From Acidimicrobiales bacterium (GTDB taxonomy: Bacteria; Actinomycetota; Acidimicrobiia; Acidimicrobiales; CADCSY01), in assembly GCA_030447125.1 (NCBI GenBank), contig JAUJLZ010000015.1:1-15296 (forward strand): 15,296 bases of DNA. The letters run 5' to 3'. The notes beneath the pieces are model-generated. The model was not told the DNA's origin, made no database searches, and was given only the letters and a program-made list of their open reading frames with translations. The translations under genes and the position numbers were made by a program. Position 1 is the first letter of the stretch; the number at the start of each line of letters is the position of its first letter. This document shows positions 6,846 through 13,400 of this stretch, piece by piece.

Positions 6846-8531
6846 TCAGCCGGTGCCGGCCAGCGCCGCCCGCTCGGTCGCGGCCGGCTCGGTCGCCGGG
6901 GAGACGGCACCCGTCGTCGGCGCGGGCGTCGCAGGTGGCGGCTGGCGATCATGCCGATCGGCCTCGCGCAGCACCAGCAGGGCCATGGGCAGGGCCGAGA
7001 GCAGCACCAGGGCCAGCGCGGGTGCGGCCGCCCGTCCGAAGAACGCTTCACTGGTCGCGTTCCACACCCGGGTGGCCAACGTGTCGTAGCCGGTGGGAGC
7101 GAGCAGCAGCGTGGCCGGGAGCTCCTTCATGCAGGTGAGGAACACCAGGGCCAGCCCGGCCAGGGCACCGGGGCGCACCAGGGGCAGCACCACAGAACGG
7201 GTGGTGGACGCCTTGGAGCGTCCGAGGAGTCGCGAGGCTTCCTCCAGCGAGGGATTGACCTGGAGCAGCGAGGCCCGGATGGCGCCCACGGCCTGGGGCA
7301 GGAACAGCACCACGTAGGCGAACACCAGCAGCGTGCGGGTCTGGTAGATGGCGGGGACCACGCGGGCGCCGAAGAACACCAGGGCCAGGGCCACCACCAC
7401 CCCGGGCAGGGCGTAGCCGGTGTACGACGCCCGCTCCACCAGGCGGGACAGGCGACCGGGATGGCGGGCTGCGAGCACGGCCACGGGCCAGGCCGCCGCC
7501 ACCGCCACCACCGCCCCGAGCGCGGAGGCCACCAGGCTGTGGCCGATGAGGGTGCCCGTCAGGCGCAGGGGCTCACCGGCGGCCAGGCCCCGCACCAGCC
7601 AATAGACGATCACCCCGAGGGGCACCACCAGGGCCACTCCCACCAGCGCGGCGCAGGCGGCCACCGCCGGCCAACGCCACCTGCCCAGCGGGACGACCGG
7701 CGCCCGGCGAGCACCGCTCCCGTGGAGTCGGTGGTAGTCGGCCCGGCCCCGGCTACGGGACTCGGCGGCCAGCACGACGAGCATCAGGGTGATGAGGACC
7801 AACCCGAGGGTGGCGGCGGCCGAGCGGTCGAGTGACGCCCGGTACTGCACGTAGATGACCCGGGTGAAGGAGTCGAAGCGCAACAGGGAGACGGCTCCGA
7901 AGTCACTCAGGGTGTACAGCGCCACCAGGAGCCCACCGGCGGCGATCGACGGCCGGAGCTGGGGCAGGACCACGCGCCAGAAGGTGGCCCGCCGAGTCCG
8001 CCCGAGGGTCCGGCTGGCCTCCTCCAGGCTGGGATCGAGCCGGCGCAGCGCGGCCCGCACCGTGAGCAGCACGTAGGGGTAGCTGAACAGCGTCAGCACC
8101 AGCCAAGCTCCGGGAAAGCCGTAGATGGCCGGCAGCTCCTCCACCCCGAAGGGGGCCAACCAGCCCTGAACCATCCCTCGGGGGCCGAGCGCGGCCACAA
8201 AGGCGAAGCCCCCCACGTAGCTGGGGATGGCCAGCGGCAGGGCGACGAGGACCACCCAGATCCGGCGCCCAGGCACGTCGGTGCGCACGGTGAGCCAGGC
8301 CAGGGGCACGGCGAGGGCCACCGACGCCACCGTCACCGACACCGCCAGGAGGGCCGTGCGGGCCAGCAGCCCCAGTGTGCGCCCGGCGGTGACGGTGTCG
8401 ATCACGCCGGCGAGGCCGGAGTCACCGGCGCGCACCACCAGGTAGACGGCGGGCAGCAGCGTGGCCGCGGCCACGGCGACACCGGCGAGGGTCAGCGCCG
8501 GCGTGGCCCGGCCTCGGGCGGTCGTGCTCAG
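6846..8531 (-). CDS. fbpB: Ferric-iron-type ABC transporter permease, two-domain (FbpB-like)
   Basis: About 561 aa, made of two fused six-helix permease units as in FbpB/AfuB. Each half carries an EAA loop that contacts the ATPase: SLEEASRTLGRTRRATFWRV near 168-187 and SLEEASRLLGRSKASTTRSV near 428-447 (numbered from the start used here). The first standard start codon in frame is GTG at 8474, but that lies inside the first hydrophobic helix and would truncate it. The frame continues upstream through LSTTARGRATPALTLAG to a CTG at 8531-8529, which overlaps the binding-protein stop as CTGA. I infer a CTG start with translational coupling; GTG 8474 is the conservative alternative. It is co-transcribed with the binding protein and convergent with the ATPase gene. 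Confidence 0.88.
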   Translation of the reverse strand: MSTTARGRATPALTLAGVAVAAATLLPAVYLVVRAGDSGLAGVIDTVTAGRTLGLLARTALLAVSVTVASVALAVPLAWLTVRTDVPGRRIWVVLVALPLAIPSYVGGFAFVAALGPRGMVQGWLAPFGVEELPAIYGFPGAWLVLTLFSYPYVLLTVRAALRRLDPSLEEASRTLGRTRRATFWRVVLPQLRPSIAAGGLLVALYTLSDFGAVSLLRFDSFTRVIYVQYRASLDRSAAATLGLVLITLMLVVLAAESRSRGRADYHRLHGSGARRAPVVPLGRWRWPAVAACAALVGVALVVPLGVIVYWLVRGLAAGEPLRLTGTLIGHSLVASALGAVVAVAAAWPVAVLAARHPGRLSRLVERASYTGYALPGVVVALALVFFGARVVPAIYQTRTLLVFAYVVLFLPQAVGAIRASLLQVNPSLEEASRLLGRSKASTTRSVVLPLVRPGALAGLALVFLTCMKELPATLLLAPTGYDTLATRVWNATSEAFFGRAAAPALALVLLSALPMALLVLREADRHDRQPPPATPAPTTGAVSPATEPAATERAALAGTG

Positions 8532-9562
8532 ATGAGACCCACCTCGGTCATGAGCTCCAGGGTGCCCTCGAGGTCAGCCAGCTCGTTGAGGTTGATGTCC
8601 GGCTGCTGCAATGACTCCAGCGGGGGCAGGGGAACCTGGGACTCGATGCCGTCGACCAAGGGGATCTCGAAGGTCTCCACGGCGAAGTACTCCTGGGCGG
8701 GCTCGCCGAGCAGGAACTCCACGAACTGTTGGGCCTCTTCGGTGTTCTCGGCGGTATCGACGATCCCCGTCCCGGCCACGTTCACCAGCGACCCCAGGTC
8801 ACCGTTGGGGAAGAGGTGGTTGGCGGCGGGAAAGTCGGGGTTCTCGGCCAGTGCCCGGTAGAGGTAGTAGTGGTTGACGAAGCCCACTTGGATCTCGCCG
8901 GCCCCGGCGGCGTCGACGATGGGCACGTTGGAGTCGTACACCTTGGGCTCGTTGGCCTGGATGCCCTCCAGCCAGGCCCGGGCGCCCTCCTCCCCCTCGG
9001 AGACCCGAAGGGCGGTCACAAAGGCTTGGAAGGAGCCGTTGGTGGGAGCCCAGCCGATCTTGCCGCCCCCCCACTTGGGATCGGTGAAGTCGAGGATCGA
9101 CTCGGGCAGGTCGTCCTCGCTCAGCATGCCGGTGTTGTACACCGCCACCCGGGCCCGCCCGGACACCCCCACCCATTGGTCGTCGACCGAGCGGAACTGG
9201 GGATCGACCCGCTCCAGGATGGCCGGGTCGAGCGTCTGGAGGCGACCGGCGCTGGACAGCGCGCCCAGGGCGCCGGCGTCCTGGCCGTAGTAGACGTCGG
9301 CCGGCGAGTTGTCGCCCTCCTCGAGGATGGCGGCAGCCATCTGGGCGGTGTCGCCGTAGCGAACCTCCACGTCGATCCCCGACTCGGCCTCGAACTGCTC
9401 GATCAGGGGACCCACCAGGTCCTCGCTGCGACCCGAGTAGACGGTCAGGGCACCGGCCGCAGCCTCACCACCGTCGGCGGTCTCACCGGCGTCGTCGCCG
9501 CACCCCGCGCCCAGCAGGGCGACGGTCAACAGCAGCCAGGCGATGGGGGAGCGTCTCTTCAC
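8528..9562 (-). CDS. fbpA: Iron(III)-binding lipoprotein of the ABC importer (FbpA-like)
   Basis: 344 aa extracellular solute-binding protein. It has a lipoprotein signal: basic KRR, a hydrophobic core, and the lipobox-like LGAGC with Cys21, followed by an acidic DDAGE linker. The mature protein starts ALTVYSGRSEDLVGPLIEQF, the usual opening of ferric-binding FbpA proteins. It contains ADVYYGQDAGALGAL and the adjacent-tyrosine pair in NHYY (Tyr232, Tyr233), which in the family coordinates Fe3+. I chose the GTG at 9560-9562 over the ATG at 9592 because GGAG lies 6 nt upstream and the signal peptide begins right there. The promoter carries a DtxR-like box, so expression is probably metal-repressed. 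The stop overlaps the inferred permease start. Iron is the likely cargo. Confidence 0.9.
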   Translation of the reverse strand: MKRRSPIAWLLLTVALLGAGCGDDAGETADGGEAAAGALTVYSGRSEDLVGPLIEQFEAESGIDVEVRYGDTAQMAAAILEEGDNSPADVYYGQDAGALGALSSAGRLQTLDPAILERVDPQFRSVDDQWVGVSGRARVAVYNTGMLSEDDLPESILDFTDPKWGGGKIGWAPTNGSFQAFVTALRVSEGEEGARAWLEGIQANEPKVYDSNVPIVDAAGAGEIQVGFVNHYYLYRALAENPDFPAANHLFPNGDLGSLVNVAGTGIVDTAENTEEAQQFVEFLLGEPAQEYFAVETFEIPLVDGIESQVPLPPLESLQQPDINLNELADLEGTLELMTEVGLI

Positions 9563-9568
9563 GGTGAA

Positions 9569-9572
9569 CTCC
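9569..9572 (-). promoter_or_regulatory. Ribosome binding site fixing the fbpA start
   Basis: GGAG on the minus strand, 6 nt before the GTG at 9562. It decides in favour of this start rather than the ATG 30 nt upstream. Confidence 0.6.
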
Positions 9573-9607
9573 GAGCGTCGGGCCGCCAGCATCCGCTGCG
9601 GCAGTCG

Positions 9608-9626
9608 TTAGGCCACCCGAACCTAG
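9608..9626. promoter_or_regulatory. DtxR/IdeR-box-like operator before fbpA
   Basis: The 19-mer TTAGGCCACCCGAACCTAG matches the iron-box consensus TWAGGTWAGSCTWACCTWA at 14 of 19 positions, with conserved outer half-sites (TTAGG and CCTAG) at the right spacing. It overlaps the putative -10 of the fbpA promoter and lies about 49 bp downstream of the stop of a DtxR-family gene. Occupancy there would block transcription of the transporter genes. Confidence 0.65.
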
Positions 9627-9648
9627 AACGCTCAGCTGACCGGCGCAA
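9620..9648 (-). promoter_or_regulatory. Putative promoter of fbpA-fbpB
   Basis: Minus strand: -35 TTGCGC (9643-9648), 17-bp spacer, -10 TAGGTT (9620-9625). The expected start of transcription is near 9612, giving a leader of about 50 nt with a normal ribosome binding site. The DtxR-like box covers the -10. The short GC hairpin GGCGC-AAC-GCGCC (9642-9654) overlaps the -35. Confidence 0.5.
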
Positions 9649-9674
9649 CGCGCCCCGACGAGGGACGAAGTGGG

Positions 9675-10343
9675 TCAGGTAAGGGCGACGGCGCCCAGGA
9701 TGACCAGGATGCGGCTGGCGGCGAAGGGCCCGATGCCCACGTGGCGACCCTCGATGTTGAGCGTGACGGTGCCGTCGGGCGACGCCGCCGTGAGGTGGCC
9801 GACCATGCCCGGCTTGACCTGGTTCTCCTCCAGGAACTCCAGCACCCCGGGGGCGAACTCCAGCTCCTCGGGAATGCGGGTGACGGTGAACTCGGCGCCG
9901 AGCTCGACCTGGGTGAGGGTGACCATCTCGGGCTCGGTGTAGGCCGAGCCGGGGATGGGGTTGCCGTGGGGGCAGGTGGTGGGGCCGCCGAGGATGCGGT
10001 TCATGGCCAACTCGACCTTGTCGCTGAGCACGTGCTCCCAGCGGCCGGCCTCGTGGTGGGCCTCGGCCCAGTTGAGCCCCAGCACGTCGGTGAGGAAGCG
10101 CTCGGCCAGACGGTGGCGGCGCACCACCCGCTCGGCCAGCTCCATGCCCGACGACGTGAGCTGGATGCTCCCGTCGACGGTGACCAGCCCCTCGTTGGCC
10201 ATCCGCCGGATCATCTCCGAGACCGCAGGGCGGGAGATGTCGAGGCGCTCGGCGATGCGGGCCTGGATGACCTCCAGGTCGTCCTCGTGGAGCTCGAAGA
10301 TCGCTTCGCAATAGTCGGCAAAGGCGGTGTGCGCATCCTGCAT
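9675..10343 (-). CDS. DtxR/MntR-family metal-dependent repressor
   Basis: 222 aa, three-domain layout: helix-turn-helix (about 22-60, with RIAERLDISRPAVSEMIRRM), metal-binding/dimerisation domain (about 62-132, ending CPHGNPIPG) and a C-terminal FeoA/SH3-like domain (about 140-220). Aligned by eye to DtxR, ancillary-site residues His77, Glu81 and His96 (DtxR His79, Glu83, His98) and primary-site Glu103 and His104 (Glu105, His106) are present. However, Met10 is replaced by Asp10 and Cys102 by Gly100. Asp10 and Glu13 match the MntR pattern DYxE, while the rest resembles iron regulators; Cys124 might supply a ligand. The gene lies directly upstream of fbpA and its DtxR-like box, so control of iron uptake is the natural inference. 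The ATG at 10343 has a leaderless-type -10 seven nt upstream. Metal choice is uncertain. Confidence 0.9.
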   Translation of the reverse strand: MQDAHTAFADYCEAIFELHEDDLEVIQARIAERLDISRPAVSEMIRRMANEGLVTVDGSIQLTSSGMELAERVVRRHRLAERFLTDVLGLNWAEAHHEAGRWEHVLSDKVELAMNRILGGPTTCPHGNPIPGSAYTEPEMVTLTQVELGAEFTVTRIPEELEFAPGVLEFLEENQVKPGMVGHLTAASPDGTVTLNIEGRHVGIGPFAASRILVILGAVALT

Positions 10344-10350
10344 GCCCTAG

Positions 10351-10356
10351 AGCGTA
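10351..10356 (-). promoter_or_regulatory. Putative -10 (TACGCT) of the dtxR-family gene
   Basis: TACGCT on the minus strand, followed by 7 nt and the ATG, as expected for a leaderless transcript. The same hexamer at the same distance precedes lhr on the other strand. No clear -35, and no DtxR-like box is seen here, so autorepression is not apparent. Confidence 0.45.
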
Positions 10357-10382
10357 GCCACACCGTCCATCGCCCCCGGAGA

Positions 10383-10405
10383 ATGTCTCAGGCCGTCACT
10401 ACGCT
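10383..10405 (+). promoter_or_regulatory. Putative lhr promoter with PafBC/RecA-NDp-like element
   Basis: A -10 TACGCT (10400-10405) lies 7 nt before the ATG at 10413. At the spacing described for mycobacterial LexA-independent damage promoters (TTGTCRGTG-N8-TANNNT), the sequence ATGTCTCAG (10383-10391) matches 5 of 9 positions, including the central TGTC. This is suggestive, not proof, of damage control. Confidence 0.4.
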
Positions 10406-10412
10406 CCTCGCC

Positions 10413-13400
10413 ATGGTGCTGGGGCAGTTCAGCCCGCCGGTCCGAGAGTGGTTCACCACCTCCTTCCCGGCGCCCACGCCTGCCCAGGAGCAAGGCTGGC
10501 CGGCCATCGCCGGGGGCGACCACACCCTCATCCTGGCCCCCACGGGGTCGGGCAAGACCCTGGCCGCCTTTCTGTGGGGCCTCGACCGCCTGAGCGTCGA
10601 GCCGCCGCCCGACGGCCGGACGGCCCCCACCCGGCTGTTGTACATCTCGCCCCTTCGAGCCCTGGCCGTCGACGTCGAGCGCAACCTGCGGGCGCCGATG
10701 GCCGGCATCGCCCTGGCCGCCGAGCGCCTGAACCTGCCCGTGACCGTGCCCACGGTGGGGATGCGCACGGGTGACACCGCGGCCGACGAGCGCCGGGCCC
10801 TGATCCGCCGGCCGCCCGACGTGCTCATCACCACGCCCGAGTCGCTGTTCCTCATGCTCACGTCCCGGGCCCGGGAGACCTTGGCCGGGGTGCGCTGGGT
10901 CATCGTCGACGAGATCCACGCCCTGGCCGCCACCAAACGGGGCGCCCATCTGGCCCTGTCGCTGGAGCGCCTGGAACATCTGGTGGTGGGGGCGGGCAAC
11001 GCCTCCCCCCAGCGCATCGGGCTGTCGGCCACCCAGCGCCCCCTGGACGAGATCGCCCGTTTCCTGGGCGGCCGGAGCGATGCCGGGGCCCGCCCCGTCA
11101 CCATCGTCGACGCCGGCCGGCGCAAGCCCATGGAGGTCGAGGTGGTGGTCCCGGTTGAGGACCTGAGCCGCATGGGCGAGGTCCTCGACGAGCCGGTCAG
11201 CGGCCCCACGGCCGCCGGGCCGGCCCGGGCGTCGATCTGGCCGTCGGTGCACCCCCGGCTGCTGGAGCTCATCCACGCCCACCGATCCACCCTCGTCTTC
11301 GTCAACTCCCGGCGCCTGGCCGAGCGCCTGGCCGCCCGGCTCAACGAGCTCGACGCCGCCAACCAGGCCGACGCCGACCCCCGGCACACGAGCGACGAGC
11401 AGGCCGGCTACGGAGGCGACCTGGTGCGGGCCCATCACGGCTCGCTCAGCCGGGAGCAGCGCCTCGACATCGAGGACCAGCTCAAAGCCGGGAAGCTGCG
11501 GGCCCTGGTGGCCACCTCGTCGCTGGAGCTGGGCATCGACATGGGGGCCATCGACCTGGTCGTCCAGGTGGAGTCGCCCGGCTCGGTGGCCAGCGGCCTG
11601 CAGCGCATCGGTCGGGCCGGCCACCGGGTCGGTGAGCCCAGCCGGGGCAAGGTCTTCCCCAAACACCGGGGCGACCTGGTGGAGGCGGCGGTGGTGGTGC
11701 GGCGCATGGGCGAAGGCCTCATCGAGGAGACCCGCTATCCCCGCAACCCCCTCGACGTGCTGGCCCAGCAGATCGTGGCCCTCTGCGCCCTCGACGAGTG
11801 GCGGGTCGACGACCTGGCCGCCCTGGTGCGCCGCTCGGCCAACTTCGCCGAGCTCACCGACGACGCCCTGTCCTCGGTGCTCGACCTGCTCTCGGGGCGC
11901 TACCCGAGCGAGGAGTTCGCCGAGCTGCGGCCTCGCATCGTGTGGGACCGCCAGGCGGGCGTGGTACGGGGCCGCTCGGGGGCCCAGCGCATCGCTGTCA
12001 CCAACGCCGGCACCATCCCCGACCGGGGTCTGTTCGGCGTGTTCCTGCCCGACGGCACCCGAGTGGGCGAGCTCGACGAGGAGATGGTCTACGAGAGCCG
12101 GGTGGGCGAGACCTTCCTGCTGGGGGCCTCCACCTGGCGCATCACCGACATCACCTTCGACCGGGTGGTGGTGGTGCCCGCCCCCGGCGAGCCCGGCAAG
12201 ATGCCCTTCTGGCACGGCGACAAGCCGGGCCGGCCCCTGGAGCTGGGGCGGGCCATCGGCGCCTTTGTGCGGGACATCCAGTCGAGCCTCGCCGGCGACG
12301 ACGAGGGCGGCGCGCGCCGGGCGGCCGCGGTCGGGCGCCTCGGCGCCGACTACGGCCTCGACCCGTGGGCGGCCGACAACCTGGTGCGCTACGTCGGCGA
12401 CCAGGCCGAGGCCACCGGCGTCGTCCCCGACGACCGCACCGTGGTGGTCGAGCGCTTCCGCGACGAGATCGGCGACTGGCGCATCTGCATCCTCTCCCCC
12501 TTCGGAGCCGGGGTCCACGCCCCCTGGGCCATGGCCCTGGAGGCCCGCCTGGCCGAGCGCCTGGGCATGGACGTGCAGACGCTGTGGTCCGACGACGGCA
12601 TCGTGCTACGCCTGCCCGAGGCCGAGGACCACATCCCCACCGACGAGGTGGTCATCGACCCCGACGACGTCGAGGAGCTGGTCTTGTCGTCGCTGCCCGG
12701 CACCGCCCTGTTCGCCGCCCGTTTCCGGGAGAACGCGGCCCGCTCCCTGCTGTTGCCCCGGCGCCGGCCGGGCAGCCGCACCCCGCTGTGGCAGCAGCGC
12801 CAGCGGGCGGCCGACCTCTTGGGGGTGGCCGCCCGCTACCCGTCGTTCCCCCTGTTGTTGGAAACGACCCGGGAGTGCCTGGCCGACGTGTTCGACCTGC
12901 CCGCGCTCAAGGCGGTGCTAGCCGACCTGCGCTCGGGGCGGGCGAGGGTGGTGGCCGTCGATACCGGCCAGGCCTCGCCCTTCGCCTCGTCGCTGCTGTT
13001 CGGGTGGGTGTCGGTCTACATGTACGAGGGCGACGCCCCCCTGGCCGAGCGCCGGGCCGCCGCCCTGGCGCTGGACCGTGATCTGTTGCGGGAGCTGCTC
13101 GGGGCCGACGAGCTGCGCGACCTCATCGACCCCGACGCCCTGGCCGACCTGGAGCTGGAGCTGCAGTGCCTGGTCGACGGCCGCCGGGCCCGGGACGCCG
13201 ACGAGGCCCACGACCTGCTGCGTCGCCTCGGGCCCCTGTCGCTCGAGGAGCTGGCCGCCCGCTCGGCGCCGTCGTCCCAGCCGCCGTCGTCCCAGGCGCC
13301 CTCCCTGCCGCCCGCCCCGGCTTCCACCCCCCCATCCGGTGGGGTGGTGACGGGTTGGGTCGAGGAGCTGGTCGAGTCCCGCCGGGCCATCCGGGTGGGC

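Noticed and set aside
9642..9654. Terminator after the dtxR-family gene
   Set aside because: A 5-bp GC stem with a 3-nt loop and no T-tract on the minus strand; it overlaps the likely fbpA -35 and is weak evidence for termination.
9741..10412. Long 5' extension of the lhr reading frame
   Set aside because: This part is antisense to the well-supported dtxR-family gene, has no helicase similarity, and a -10 element sits just before ATG 10413.
10347..12518. 723-codon open frame on the minus strand opposite lhr
   Set aside because: Its translation is low-complexity Gly/Ala/Val/His/Asp, typical of an antisense shadow in GC-rich DNA, while the plus strand has all SF2 helicase motifs.
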